Positions 34,850 to 44,327 of a stretch of DNA of 64,000 nucleotides are shown here, in pieces. This stretch comes from Acidimicrobiales bacterium (GTDB lineage: Bacteria; Actinomycetota; Acidimicrobiia; Acidimicrobiales; Aldehydirespiratoraceae): positions 34,718-98,717 of the forward strand of contig JAJCXZ010000101.1 in the NCBI GenBank assembly GCA_029263175.1, in the 5' to 3' direction. Position 1 is the first letter of the stretch, and every line of letters starts with the position of its first letter. A program made the translations under genes and the position numbers. Under the pieces are notes generated by a model. That model was given only the letters and a program-made list of their open reading frames with translations. It was not told the DNA's origin and searched no databases.

Positions 34850-36444
34850 ACACCAGGCCAATCGCCGCCATCGATATCGGCACCAACTCGGTTCACCTCG
34901 TCATCGCCCGCCCGGTTGGGCGTGGCTCACCGGAGGTCCTCACCAGAGAGAAGGTGCCGATCCGGCTCGGGTCAGGCAGCGACGACATGAAGCGCCTCGA
35001 CCCGGACGCAGTGAGCCGGGCCATCGGTGCCCTCGACCGGTTCCGCCGGATCGCGGAGGCCCATGATGCCGAAGTCGTGGCCGTGGCCACGAGTGCGGTT
35101 CGTGAGGCGGAGGATCGCAACATTTTCCTGAACAGGGCACGTGATGAGGCCCAGGTCGACGTCGGGGTCATCTCCGGTGTGGAGGAAGCGCGCCTGATCC
35201 ATCTCGGGGCCCTGGGCTCGGTGCCCGCAGCTGATCGCCGTCATCTTGTGATCGACATCGGTGGCGGCTCCACCGAGGTCGTCATCGGCGAAGGCACCAC
35301 GGCCAGCCTCGCTCGCTCGTTGAAAGTCGGTCATATCCGGCTCACCGATCGGTTCTTCCCCGGGGGCCGAATCGAACCGGGCGAGGCGAGGGCGTGCCGC
35401 CGGTTCGTGAAAGCGTTCATCGCACCGGTCGCCCGAGAAGTGGGTGAACGCGGATTCGAAGTGGCAATTGGCTGCTCGGGTACGATCGAGAACCTCGCCT
35501 TGATGGCGGCCGCCCGGTCTGGCAAACCCGCCCGCACCGTCGACAACCTCGTCCTGACGCGCGACGACCTCGCTGACCTCGTCGCCGACATCACCGCACG
35601 ACCCGAGCCTGATGACCGCGCCGACATGCCCGGGCTCGATACCCACCGCGCCGATGTGATCGTGGCAGGCGCGATCCTGCTGCGTCAGCTGTACAAATCA
35701 TTCGACATCGCGGAGCTCATCGTGTCGGCTGGGGCCTTGCGAGAAGGCGTCGTGCTCGACCGCATGCGGCAGCGCGAATCGACTGGAGACGCACTCCATC
35801 ACCTCAGCGATCTGCGGCGCACCAGCGTGCTCGGCGCCGCCCGACGCTTCGAGGAGAACGTCGACCACGCGCAACATGCCACCGATCTGGCACTTGAGCT
35901 CTTCGACGAAACCGCGACCATCCACGAGATGGGGGAGTTCGAAAGAGACATCCTCGAGACCGCCGGGCTCCTCCACAACGTCGGTCTCTTCGTTGCCCAC
36001 GCGGCGCACCACAAGCACTCGTACTATCTGATCCGCAACAGCGAGCACCTCGCCGGGTTCACCGAAAACGAGATCGAACTGATCGCTCAGGTGGCCCGCT
36101 ATCACCGCAAGAGCGACCCTCGCCCGAAACACCCCGAGTTCGCGGCATTGTCAGAGGCCGACCAGCGCCGGGTCCGGGTTCTCGGAGGAATCCTCAGAGT
36201 GACAATCGCCCTCGACCGTACCTACAAACGTACGGTCGGCCGAGTCACCGCATCTGACGACGGCGAACTCCTGACAGTCACTGCCATCACCGATCCCGAC
36301 GCAGACGTCGAGCTGGAGCTCTTCACGGCCCGTGAACGGAGCGGACTGCTGACCATCGCGCTCGAACGCGATGTGGAGTTCGCGGTGGATACAAGCCATC
36401 GTGGAGCGAATGCCCACCCGTCATCTCGAAAGAACCATGACTGA
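34843..36444 (+). CDS. Ppx/GppA-family exopolyphosphatase with C-terminal HD-like domain
   Basis: 533 aa. The N-terminal actin-like ATPase fold (about 1-310) begins with AAIDIGTNSVHLVIARP and carries VATSAVREAEDRN, IDIGGGSTEVVIG and IGCSGTIENLA. The C-terminal part (about 320-510) is HD-like, with HAQHATDLALELFD and LLHNVGLFVAHAAHHKHSYY. It removes phosphate from polyphosphate chains or from pppGpp; sequence alone does not separate the two. The start overlaps gluQ by 7 bases and the end overlaps the hydrolase by 8, so the three are translationally linked. Confidence 0.9.
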   Translation: MVNTRPIAAIDIGTNSVHLVIARPVGRGSPEVLTREKVPIRLGSGSDDMKRLDPDAVSRAIGALDRFRRIAEAHDAEVVAVATSAVREAEDRNIFLNRARDEAQVDVGVISGVEEARLIHLGALGSVPAADRRHLVIDIGGGSTEVVIGEGTTASLARSLKVGHIRLTDRFFPGGRIEPGEARACRRFVKAFIAPVAREVGERGFEVAIGCSGTIENLALMAAARSGKPARTVDNLVLTRDDLADLVADITARPEPDDRADMPGLDTHRADVIVAGAILLRQLYKSFDIAELIVSAGALREGVVLDRMRQRESTGDALHHLSDLRRTSVLGAARRFEENVDHAQHATDLALELFDETATIHEMGEFERDILETAGLLHNVGLFVAHAAHHKHSYYLIRNSEHLAGFTENEIELIAQVARYHRKSDPRPKHPEFAALSEADQRRVRVLGGILRVTIALDRTYKRTVGRVTASDDGELLTVTAITDPDADVELELFTARERSGLLTIALERDVEFAVDTSHRGANAHPSSRKNHD

Positions 36445-37348
36445 CTCTCCTCCGCTCGACAGCATTCCCCGGTGGTACACGGATTCCATGGCGGTCGAGC
36501 CCGCCCGGTGCACGGTCGAGGTCGCCGGAGCATCGATCAGTTATCTGCAGTGGGGCGAGGCGGGGAAGCCCGGCCTGATCTTCGTCCACGGCGGCGCCGC
36601 CCACAGCCACTGGTGGAGCCATATCGCCCCGACCTTCCTACCGGAATACCAGGTCGCGGCGCTCGATCTGTCCGGCCACGGCGACTCCGATCACCGGGAG
36701 AGCTACGGCCTGGACCTGTGGGTCCACGAGGTCGAGGCCGTCGTCGAGGACCTCGACCTGCCGAGTAGGCCGGTGCTCATCGGGCATTCCATGGGCGGCT
36801 TCGTCACGATGGGTACCGCGGCCATTCTTCCTGACCTCCTCGACGGCGCCGTGATCATCGACTCGCCGGTCCGGCGCCCCGACCCCGAGGTCGAACACTC
36901 CCGTAGCTCCGATGACTTCAAGAAGCCTCGTGCCTACGAGGATCCTGAACGATCGATCCTCAACTTTCGCACGATCCCGGGCCAAGACATCATCCTGCCG
37001 TTCCTCAAGGATCACGTCGCCCGCAACTCGCTGCGGCAGCGGCCAGACGGATTGTGGGAATGGAAGTTCGACCCCAACGTGTTCGCCCGCGACCGGGGCG
37101 ACACGGCGGATCTCCTCGCCGACATCACGTGTCGGGTGGCGCTGCTTCGCTGTGAACACGGGCTCGTCACCCCCGATATCGGTGACTACATGTACGAACG
37201 GCTGGGCCGGGTCGCCCCCGTGATCGAGCTGCCGACGGCGGGGCATCATCCGATGCTCGACGTGCCCCTCATCCTCATCACCGCGTTGCGTTCATTGCTG
37301 GCGGACTGGGACCATTCACATCCCTTGCGGCGCCGGGGCGACAGCTGA
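36437..37348 (+). CDS. Alpha/beta hydrolase
   Basis: 303 aa from ATG at 36437, which overlaps the end of the Ppx/GppA gene by 8 bases; the frame is open to 36371 but that part is a shadow of the upstream gene. Motifs: LIFVHGGAAHSHWW, LDLSGHGDSDHR, GHSMGGFVTMG with the nucleophile Ser, and TAGHHPMLDVP with the catalytic His. No signal peptide. The substrate is unknown. It is convergent with the MoaD-like gene, 1 base apart. Confidence 0.88.
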   Translation: MTDSPPLDSIPRWYTDSMAVEPARCTVEVAGASISYLQWGEAGKPGLIFVHGGAAHSHWWSHIAPTFLPEYQVAALDLSGHGDSDHRESYGLDLWVHEVEAVVEDLDLPSRPVLIGHSMGGFVTMGTAAILPDLLDGAVIIDSPVRRPDPEVEHSRSSDDFKKPRAYEDPERSILNFRTIPGQDIILPFLKDHVARNSLRQRPDGLWEWKFDPNVFARDRGDTADLLADITCRVALLRCEHGLVTPDIGDYMYERLGRVAPVIELPTAGHHPMLDVPLILITALRSLLADWDHSHPLRRRGDS

Positions 37349-37349
37349 A

Positions 37350-37595
37350 TCAACCGCCGGCCAGCGGGGCGAGAAAGTAGATCACCGTGTCGGGAGAGAC
37401 CGGCACGTATTCGGGTTCGGCGTGCACCTCGCCGTCGATCCCCGCGGAGGAGCCGGCCCGGATCATCTCACCGAGCCCGGGGTAACGCTCTTCGAGCGCA
37501 TCGATGACGGCACCGACCGTGGCCCCGTCCACCTCGACGATCGCCTCTCCACCCGTAAACGGGCGGTGGTGGGTCATGAGATGGACGGTGGGCAC
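37350..37595 (-). CDS. MoaD/ThiS-family ubiquitin-like protein
   Basis: 81 aa. Beta-grasp protein ending in the diglycine tail (FLAPLAGG) that is needed for C-terminal activation and thiocarboxylate formation, with VGAVIDALEERYPGLGEMI as its central helix. MoaD proteins donate sulfur in molybdopterin synthesis. It follows the molybdenum hydroxylase large subunit by 29 bases on the same strand, so it may serve cofactor assembly or sulfuration of that enzyme. No other Moa gene is nearby. Confidence 0.85.
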   Translation of the reverse strand: MPTVHLMTHHRPFTGGEAIVEVDGATVGAVIDALEERYPGLGEMIRAGSSAGIDGEVHAEPEYVPVSPDTVIYFLAPLAGG

Positions 37596-37624
37596 GGTCG
37601 TTCGGCGGCCGAGGTTGAGTTCGG

Positions 37625-39871
37625 CTACTTGCTGCGTTTGTTCAACGCAGAGAGCAGCTTCGGCGGAGACATCGGCAACGAGGTCATCCGCACGCCGGTA
37701 GCGGCGTTGATCGCGTTGGCGATGGTGGCCATCGGAGGCACGATGCCGGTCTCGCCAACACCACGCACTCCGTAGGGATGGGCGGGGTTGGGAACCTCGA
37801 CGATGATCGTTTCGATCAGAGGGAGGTCAGAGGCAACCGGTATCCGGTAATCAAGGAAGGAGGCATTGTCCATCACGCCGTCGGCGTTGTAGATGTATTC
37901 CTCATTGAGCGCCCAGCCGATGCCCTGCACCGAACCGCCCTGGAATTGTCCTTCGACATAGGAGGGGTGGATCGCGGTGCCGGCGTCCTGCACTGCCGTG
38001 TAGCGCAGCACCGAGACCACACCGGTCTCCTCGTCGACGCTGATGTCAGCACAGTGCACCGCAAACGAGGGGCCGGCGCCGGCCGCATTGAGAGACGCGG
38101 TTGCCGTGAGCGGGCCACCGGTGCGCTTGGCCTGGGCCGTGATGGCGGCCAGCGTGAGCGGCTCGCCGCCCTCGCCACCGCCGTGACCGGCCGAGACAGC
38201 AGCGCCGTCCACCCACGCAACCTGATCCACGTCGACGCTCATGATCGACGCGGCGCGCTTCTTGAGCTCGTCGATGATCATGTCGCACGCCTGTACGACC
38301 GCCTTGCCGGTGGCAAACGTGGCTCGTGAACCCTCGGTGACGTCGGTGAAGCCAACGGCTTCGGTGTCGGCCACCACAGGGGTGATGGAGTACACGTCGA
38401 TGCCCAGCCGCTCGGCCGCCATCAAGGCCATCGAGGCGCGGGAGCCGCCGATGTCGGGCGAGCCCGTCAACACCGTCGCGGTGCCGTCTTCGTTGAGGTT
38501 CACCGTGGCGCTCGACTCCTCGCCGATATTGAACCAGAAGCCGACGGCCACACCGCGGGCCGCACCTTCGGGAACCTCGGAGTTGTAGTGATCGCTGGCC
38601 TTGAGCGCCTCGAGGCACTCGACCAGACCGACACGAGGATGGGGCATGCCCATCGCCGTGAGGTCACCTTCGACAGCGGCGTTTTTCAGCCGGAGTTCGA
38701 TCGGGTCCATACCCAGCTCGAGCGCAACCTCGTCCACAACCGACTCGATGGCGAAGGCCGCGTGCGGCGCGGAGGGCGCACGGTAGGCCGCCGACTTCGG
38801 CGTGTTGGTCAGAGCCGTGTAGGTCTCCATCCGAAGGTTGGGGAACTTGTAGGACGCAACCGACATGGCACCGATGAGCCCGGCCATGTCGCCGAACGCA
38901 CCAACGCCGTAGGCCATCCAACCGTCGATCGCGGTGAGCTCACCGTCGTTGGTGGCGCCGATCTTGATCTTCATCTTGGCTTCGGGCGCCGGACCAGTGG
39001 CCCGCAGCACCTCCTCGCGAGACATGACCATCTTGACGGGCTTGCCCGCCTTCTCTGACAGCCGGGCGGCCAGCGGCTCGAGGTAGACGGTGGTCTTCCC
39101 TCCGAAGCCGCCACCGATCTCAGCCGGCGTGACCTTCACTCGGGACTTGTCCCAGCCGAGCACGTCGGCGGTCATGCTGCGGACACGGAAGTGACCCTGC
39201 GATGAGCACCAGACGCTGGTTTTGCCGTCGGGCCCGGTGTCGACCACGCAGGCATGCGGCTCGATGTAGCCCTGATGGACATGGGCGCAGTCGAACTCGC
39301 GCTCGATGACCACGTCGGCCGCGGCAAGGGCATCGTCGACATCGCCGCGATCGAGGTTGGTGATCGTGGACAGGTTCGACGGCTCGCCGGGAGGCACGAA
39401 CTTCGTGTGATTGGTCTCGTTGACGAGTGGGGCGCCGTCAGCCATCGATTCATCGATCGACAGAACCGCCGGGAGCAACTCGTACTCGACCTTGATCGCC
39501 GCCGCCGCGGCCTGGGCCTCGGGCTTGGTGTTGGCCGCGACCGCCGCGATTGCGTGGCCGTGGTAGTAGGCAACACCGCGGGCAATGATGTTGGCCGCGA
39601 GGTCAAAGTTGGGATTCTTGGGATCGAGCGCCGGGAAATCGTCGCCGGTGACGACCACCTTCACGCCGGGCATCGCCTCGGCGGCCGACGTGTCGATCGA
39701 CAGGATCTTGGCGTGGGCATGGGGCGATCGGTGGATCGCACCGTGGAGCTGACCGGGAAGGTTGAGGTCGGCGGCAAAGCGGGCCTTGCCGATGACCTTG
39801 TCGTAGCCGTCGTGACGGATCGGACGGGTACCGACGTACTTGTAGGCCGGCGGGTGCTCTGTTGCAGTCAC
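37625..39871 (-). CDS. Molybdenum hydroxylase (xanthine/aldehyde dehydrogenase family), Mo-binding large subunit
   Basis: 748 aa. Large subunit of a three-part molybdenum hydroxylase. It shows IGGGFGGKTTVY for cofactor contact, the active-site loop AYRAPSAPHA, and the base Glu in RGVGETGIVPP near the end. The loop is not the AYRCSFR of form I CO dehydrogenase, so CO oxidation is not expected. Such enzymes hydroxylate N-heterocycles, purines, aldehydes or aromatic CoA esters with water as oxygen source. The start is 1 base after the Fe-S subunit's stop. It is clearly related to the partial gene at the right edge (shared IHPSYVEGQ and GWALNEEY stretches). Confidence 0.94.
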   Translation of the reverse strand: MTATEHPPAYKYVGTRPIRHDGYDKVIGKARFAADLNLPGQLHGAIHRSPHAHAKILSIDTSAAEAMPGVKVVVTGDDFPALDPKNPNFDLAANIIARGVAYYHGHAIAAVAANTKPEAQAAAAAIKVEYELLPAVLSIDESMADGAPLVNETNHTKFVPPGEPSNLSTITNLDRGDVDDALAAADVVIEREFDCAHVHQGYIEPHACVVDTGPDGKTSVWCSSQGHFRVRSMTADVLGWDKSRVKVTPAEIGGGFGGKTTVYLEPLAARLSEKAGKPVKMVMSREEVLRATGPAPEAKMKIKIGATNDGELTAIDGWMAYGVGAFGDMAGLIGAMSVASYKFPNLRMETYTALTNTPKSAAYRAPSAPHAAFAIESVVDEVALELGMDPIELRLKNAAVEGDLTAMGMPHPRVGLVECLEALKASDHYNSEVPEGAARGVAVGFWFNIGEESSATVNLNEDGTATVLTGSPDIGGSRASMALMAAERLGIDVYSITPVVADTEAVGFTDVTEGSRATFATGKAVVQACDMIIDELKKRAASIMSVDVDQVAWVDGAAVSAGHGGGEGGEPLTLAAITAQAKRTGGPLTATASLNAAGAGPSFAVHCADISVDEETGVVSVLRYTAVQDAGTAIHPSYVEGQFQGGSVQGIGWALNEEYIYNADGVMDNASFLDYRIPVASDLPLIETIIVEVPNPAHPYGVRGVGETGIVPPMATIANAINAATGVRMTSLPMSPPKLLSALNKRSK

Positions 39872-39872
39872 G

Positions 39873-40364
39873 TCATGCTCCCTTCAGCTGCACGGCAGCT
39901 TCTTGGACGGCTCGGATGATCTTGTCGTAGCCCGTGCAGCGGCAGAGGTTGCCCGCCAGGCCATAACGAATCTCGGTTTCGGTGGGAGCAGGATTCTCGT
40001 CGAGCAGCGCCTTGGCGGCCAGGAGGAACCCAGGGGTGCAGATGCCGCACTGGAGTGCGGCGCCCTCGAGGAACGTCTGCTGCAACGGGTGCAGGTGTTC
40101 ACCGTCGGCCATGCCCTCCACAGTGGTGATGTGCCTGCCTTCGGCCTCCGGGGCGAAGATGAGACATGAGCATTGGATGCGCCCGTCCACCAGGACGGAG
40201 CAGGCGCCACAGTCGCCCGTGCCACAACCCTCCTTGGCGCCGGTGAGGCCGACCTCGTCGCGCAAGGCGTCGAGGAGGCTGGTGGCATCAGTGGTGAGGA
40301 AGTCGACTTCGTCGCCGTTGATCGTGCAATTGACGTGCGTTCGTGACATCTTCTTCAGAGACAT
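39873..40364 (-). CDS. Molybdenum hydroxylase, [2Fe-2S] small subunit
   Basis: 163 aa from ATG at 40364, which has GGGAAAG a few bases upstream; ATG at 40382 and 40349 are alternatives. Two [2Fe-2S] clusters: the plant-type CGTGDCGACSV with a later Cys in IQCSCL, and the helical CGICTPG / LCRCTGY pair. It passes electrons from the molybdenum centre to FAD. It lies between the FAD subunit (22 bases upstream) and the large subunit (1 base downstream), in the usual M-S-L order. Confidence 0.95.
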   Translation of the reverse strand: MSLKKMSRTHVNCTINGDEVDFLTTDATSLLDALRDEVGLTGAKEGCGTGDCGACSVLVDGRIQCSCLIFAPEAEGRHITTVEGMADGEHLHPLQQTFLEGAALQCGICTPGFLLAAKALLDENPAPTETEIRYGLAGNLCRCTGYDKIIRAVQEAAVQLKGA

Positions 40365-40385
40365 TTCTTTCCCTAGAGACATTGC

Positions 40386-41243
40386 TCAGGCTCCGTTCTG
40401 GGCGCGGTCGGCAGCGATGACGGCGGCACGTTTGGCGAGAACGCCGGCCACCTGGGTGCGGTATTCGATGGTGCCGCGTTTGTCATCGATCGGGTTGCAT
40501 GCAGCCGAGGCGGCGGCAGAGACAGCGGCAAGAGTGTCGTCGTCGAGCCTTGAGCCGACGAGGGCGGCTTCGGCGTCGGGGACCCGAACCGCGGTTGGGG
40601 CGACAGCACCGAGCACAACGCTGGCATCGGTGACGGTGTCGCCGTCCATGGTGAGGCGTACCGCGGCGCCAACGACGGCGATGTCCATCTCGGTGCGGGG
40701 AATCATCCGCAGATAGGCGTCGCCGGTGTTCGCCGGCGCGTCGTCGATCTCGAACTCGACGATGAACTCATCGTCAGCGAGTGAGGTCTGGCCGGGTCCA
40801 GTGACCACCTCAGCGACCGCAACGGTGCGGGTGCCGTCGCTTGAGGCGATTACCGCTCGGGCATCGGCCGCGATCAGGGCGGGCACGGAGTCCGCGGCGG
40901 GAGAGCCGTTGCACAAGTTGCCGCCGAGGCTCGACCGGTTCTGAATCTGGTCGGAACCAATGAGGCCCGCACCCTCGGAGATGCCCGGGAACATACCGCT
41001 GAAAGCGCCGTTGCGGGTGAGATCGGCAGTCGGGGTCGCCGCCCCGATGGTCCACTTGCCTTCGCCGTGGCTGACGGCCATCAGCTGATCGATTCGCTTG
41101 AGATCGACCAGTACGGCCGGTTCCGGCCGTCCGGATCGCATCTGGGGAATCAGGTCGGTCGCGCCAGCGAATACCCGAGATCCCGGGTTGTCGGCGAGCA
41201 GCGAGCGAGCCTCATCCACCGTGGTGGGGGCGGCGTATTTCAT
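40386..41243 (-). CDS. Molybdenum hydroxylase, FAD-binding medium subunit
   Basis: 285 aa from ATG at 41243, with AAGGA upstream; the frame is open to 41399 but the extra part is low-quality sequence. It has the FAD site of the CoxM/XdhB family: FAGATDLIPQMR near residue 37, the flexible loop with NRSSLGGNLCNGSPAADSVP near 112, and the C-terminal CO-dehydrogenase flavoprotein domain with PRTEMDIAVVGAAVRL. It is the first gene of the three-subunit operon. 82 bases separate it from the MFS transporter gene upstream on the same strand. Confidence 0.94.
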   Translation of the reverse strand: MKYAAPTTVDEARSLLADNPGSRVFAGATDLIPQMRSGRPEPAVLVDLKRIDQLMAVSHGEGKWTIGAATPTADLTRNGAFSGMFPGISEGAGLIGSDQIQNRSSLGGNLCNGSPAADSVPALIAADARAVIASSDGTRTVAVAEVVTGPGQTSLADDEFIVEFEIDDAPANTGDAYLRMIPRTEMDIAVVGAAVRLTMDGDTVTDASVVLGAVAPTAVRVPDAEAALVGSRLDDDTLAAVSAAASAACNPIDDKRGTIEYRTQVAGVLAKRAAVIAADRAQNGA

Positions 41244-41325
41244 CCAGATTCCTTCTTCTCTCGGAGGGCGTTCTTCCGCGTTGATCTCGGGCCTGGAACA
41301 GGTCCGGGCCAGAGCATGCCACGGT

Positions 41326-42720
41326 TCACCGCTCGGTGGGGAACCGTGGCGGATAGCCGAAGAAGATGACGATCGAAAGCAGTGCGTAGGCAGCCCCACA
41401 GATGAGCCATTGTGTTTGGTACGCGTCGAGCGTCGCTGCGGTCCCGCTTGGTCGCCCGATGACAGCGACGGCGATCGCTATCGCAAGAGCAATCGATATC
41501 TGGAAGACCGTGGTGCGCCCGGCACCGCCCATCGCGTACTGCCGTGCCGGCACGTCACGCATGGTGGCGCCCACAAGTTGCGGGAAGCCGGTTCCGGCGG
41601 CGATGCCGACGAAAAGCCCAGGAAGCAGAACGTCGCTGACGTATTGCGGTTCCACTCCGAAGTTGCGGTACTGCAGCAGCATTCCCACCGCTCCGCTGAT
41701 GCCACACACTGTCAGGATCGGCCGGTTGCCAATGCGGTCGGCGAGTCGGCCGGCCTGCGGTGCGATCAGAAAAGCAAGGAACGGACCCGGAGCGATCGCG
41801 AAGCCGGTCTCGAGCACGGACCAACCCCACAGGCCCTGCAGGAGTGTCGGGAGCGGCACCAGCCAACCGAAGAACGCCACTCCGAACAAGGCGGTGCTGA
41901 GGTTGGCGACCGCATAGGAGCGCAGTCGGAAGAGACCGAGATCGAACAGCGGACGCGGGTGTCGAAGCGAGCGGAGGATGAACAAGCCGGTCAGTGCCAC
42001 CGCCACGACAAAGCTGACAAGCACACGGGTGGATCCCCAGCCCCACGCATTGCCCTGCACGATGCCGAGAACCATCGCACCCACGCCGACGCCGGCCAGC
42101 GGCACGCCGACGAGGTCGACTCGGCCCGGATCACCTGTCGGCTCGTCGGTCGCGAGCCATCTGAGCGCAAGCACCGCGCCGAGCCCGATCACCGGGACGT
42201 TGATGAGGAACACGGCCCGCCAGCCGAAGCCGTCCACCAGGAGCGCCCCAAGGGTGGGGCCGAGGGCCGCGGCCAGCGCACCTGCGGCGCCCCAAATGCC
42301 GATCGCCATCTGATGCCGCGCCGGCGGCACGGCCATCAACAGCAGCGCCAGCCCCGAGGGGAACTGGAAGGCGCCGCCAACCGACTGCACGACCCGCGCC
42401 GCGATCAGCATCTCCGCGGACTGCGAAACACCGGCCAGGATCGACCCGGCCAGGAAGACGGCGAGTCCGCCGAGAAACACTCGTTTGTTGCCGAAGTGAC
42501 CGGCCAGCCAGCCGCCGATGAGCAGAAGGGACGCCACGCCGATGCTGTAGCCGCTGAAGACCCACGAGAGCAGTTCTTCGGATGCGTCTGGGAACCGGGC
42601 CCGTATCTGCGGAAACGCCAACGAGATTACGGTGAGCTCCATGCTGACCATGAAGCTCGCTGCCGCGGTGACGCCGATCGTGCGCCAGCCGTTCGTGCCA
42701 ACAGCAATCGTTTCGGTCAT
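41326..42720 (-). CDS. MFS transporter, DHA2/EmrB-like drug:proton antiporter
   Basis: 464 aa with about 14 membrane helices over the full length. Family signs are SFMVSMELTVISLAFPQI in helix 1, the WVFSGYSIGVASLLLIGGWL helix, the GNKRVFLGGLAVF loop and ARVVQSVGGAFQFPSGLAL. DHA2 proteins export drugs or other hydrophobic compounds with protons. Start ATG 42720, divergent from an acyl-CoA dehydrogenase gene by 44 bases. Its place just upstream of the molybdenum hydroxylase operon on the same strand may mean that it moves a related substrate or product. Confidence 0.92.
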   Translation of the reverse strand: MTETIAVGTNGWRTIGVTAAASFMVSMELTVISLAFPQIRARFPDASEELLSWVFSGYSIGVASLLLIGGWLAGHFGNKRVFLGGLAVFLAGSILAGVSQSAEMLIAARVVQSVGGAFQFPSGLALLLMAVPPARHQMAIGIWGAAGALAAALGPTLGALLVDGFGWRAVFLINVPVIGLGAVLALRWLATDEPTGDPGRVDLVGVPLAGVGVGAMVLGIVQGNAWGWGSTRVLVSFVVAVALTGLFILRSLRHPRPLFDLGLFRLRSYAVANLSTALFGVAFFGWLVPLPTLLQGLWGWSVLETGFAIAPGPFLAFLIAPQAGRLADRIGNRPILTVCGISGAVGMLLQYRNFGVEPQYVSDVLLPGLFVGIAAGTGFPQLVGATMRDVPARQYAMGGAGRTTVFQISIALAIAIAVAVIGRPSGTAATLDAYQTQWLICGAAYALLSIVIFFGYPPRFPTER

Positions 42721-42764
42721 CGACGGAATCTAGGCGCCAGCATCCAGCGTCGTATCATCCGTTG

Positions 42765-43925
42765 ATGGACTTCTCGCCGAACCCGGATCACGAGCTGATC
42801 ATCGAAGCGGTCGATGCCGTGTGCGCCCAATTCGATGACCCGTACTGGTCAGCGCGTGACGAGAATCATGAGTTTCCATGGGAGTTCTATGACGCCATGG
42901 CGGCCGGAGGCTGGGTTGGCGTCGCCATCCCCGAGCAGTACGGGGGCGGCGGACAGGGCATCACCGAGGGCGCGCTGGTGCTGAATCGGGTGGCGGCATC
43001 CGGTGCCGCGATGAACGGGTCGACGGCGCTGCACCTCACCATGTTCGGCCTGAACCCGGTCGTGAGGTTCGGAAACGACCGGCTCAAGGAAACCTTCCTC
43101 CCTCGGGCCGCCGCCGGCGATCTCCATGTGGCGTTCGGTGTCACCGAGCCCGACGCCGGCACCGATACGAGCCGGATCATCACTCGGGCCACAGAAGACG
43201 GCATGGGTGGCTGGATCATCAACGGCCGCAAGATCTGGACCTCGAAGGCGCTCGAGTCAGAGGTCTGTCTGCTCCTCGCCCGTACCGACGGCGAGCCGGG
43301 CGAGTTCAACGGGCTCACCTTGTTTCTGGTCGACCTCGACCCCGAGTTCTGCGACATCACCGCTATTCCCAAGGTCGGCCGCAACGCAGTCGCGTCGTGC
43401 GAGGTGGCCTATGACGACCTGCCGGTGGAGGCGTGGCGAATGGTCGGCGAACGTGGCCGCGGCTTCCACCACATCCTGCATGGCCTCAACCCGGAACGGA
43501 TTCTCCTCTCCGGCATGGCGTGTGGCATCGGCGAGGTCGCGCTACGACGGGCAACGGCGTATGCCAACGAGAGGGAGGTCTTCGGCCGCCTCATCGGCGC
43601 CAACCAGGCGATTTCTCACCCCCTTGCCAAAGCGCACATGGAACTCAACGCAGCGAAGACGATGATGATGCGCGCCGCCTGGCTCTACGACAACGGTCAT
43701 GACTGCGCCGAGTACGCCAACACCGCCAAGTACCTGGCCGCCGAAGCGTCATTCTTCGCCGCCGACCAGGCGATGCAGACCCACGGCGGGCTCGGCTACG
43801 CCACCGAGTACCACGTGGAGCGATATTGGCGCGAGGCCCGTCTTCAGCGCCTGGCTCCGGTCAGCCAGGAAATGACGCTCAACTTCATCGCCCAGAAGAT
43901 CATGGGTATGCCCCGGAGCTACTAG
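42765..43925 (+). CDS. Acyl-CoA dehydrogenase
   Basis: 386 aa from ATG at 42765 (a TTG directly before it is also possible). It oxidises an acyl-CoA to the enoyl-CoA with FAD. Signatures are AFGVTEPDAGTDTSRI (FAD/substrate), INGRKIWTSKALESEVCLL, HILHGLNPERI and, near the end, THGGLGYATEYHVERYWREA and LAPVSQEMTLNFI. In the last motif the Glu at the classic catalytic position is kept. It starts a + strand group with a DUF6285 gene and an aminoglycoside-phosphotransferase-like gene, a recurring acyl-CoA module. Confidence 0.93.
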   Translation: MDFSPNPDHELIIEAVDAVCAQFDDPYWSARDENHEFPWEFYDAMAAGGWVGVAIPEQYGGGGQGITEGALVLNRVAASGAAMNGSTALHLTMFGLNPVVRFGNDRLKETFLPRAAAGDLHVAFGVTEPDAGTDTSRIITRATEDGMGGWIINGRKIWTSKALESEVCLLLARTDGEPGEFNGLTLFLVDLDPEFCDITAIPKVGRNAVASCEVAYDDLPVEAWRMVGERGRGFHHILHGLNPERILLSGMACGIGEVALRRATAYANEREVFGRLIGANQAISHPLAKAHMELNAAKTMMMRAAWLYDNGHDCAEYANTAKYLAAEASFFAADQAMQTHGGLGYATEYHVERYWREARLQRLAPVSQEMTLNFIAQKIMGMPRSY

Positions 43926-43976
43926 TGCCGCGGCGTGGACGACGACGGCGCGGTAGGAGCGACCTATGGTCAGGTC

Positions 43977-44327
43977 ATGATCGATCGCCCAGACGCCGCA
44001 CAGCTGTTGGAGGCCATGGCCGCGACGTTGACCAACCAGGTGATGCCCTCACTCGACGGTGGCCCGAAGCATTCGGCGCGGGTGGTGGCGAACCTCTGCG
44101 GCATCCTCGCCCGCGAATGGAACCACCGAGCCGACGTGCCACTCGCGGCGCTTCAGGCACTCCTGGCCCGGCCGGGGGACGACTACGCCGATCTGGTCGC
44201 CGCCCTCGACCGTCGGCTGACTGACCCTGAACTCTCGGACGACTTCGCGGCGGCCGCCCACCCGGTCGTCATGGCCGAGACCGAGCGCCGGCTGGCCATC
44301 GACAAGCCGGGTTATCTCGACCGGTGA
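43977..44327 (+). CDS. DUF6285 domain protein
   Basis: 116 aa from ATG at 43977; GTG at 43935 would add 14 residues. A small helical protein with AAQLLEAMAATLTNQVMPSL and RVVANLCGILAREW, which fits DUF6285 as I know it. The family is typically found between an acyl-CoA dehydrogenase and an APH-like kinase gene, which is exactly its setting here, and its biochemical role is not known. It overlaps the next gene as GTGA (4 bases). Confidence 0.75.
   Translation: MIDRPDAAQLLEAMAATLTNQVMPSLDGGPKHSARVVANLCGILAREWNHRADVPLAALQALLARPGDDYADLVAALDRRLTDPELSDDFAAAAHPVVMAETERRLAIDKPGYLDR

Noticed and set aside
37625..39871. Aerobic CO dehydrogenase large subunit (CoxL form I)
   Set aside because: The active-site loop is AYRAPSA, not AYRCSFR, so CO oxidation is not supported.
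41098..42765. 555-codon open frame on + opposite the MFS transporter
   Set aside because: Its translation is an Arg/His/Glu-rich mirror of a membrane protein coded on -; no family seen.
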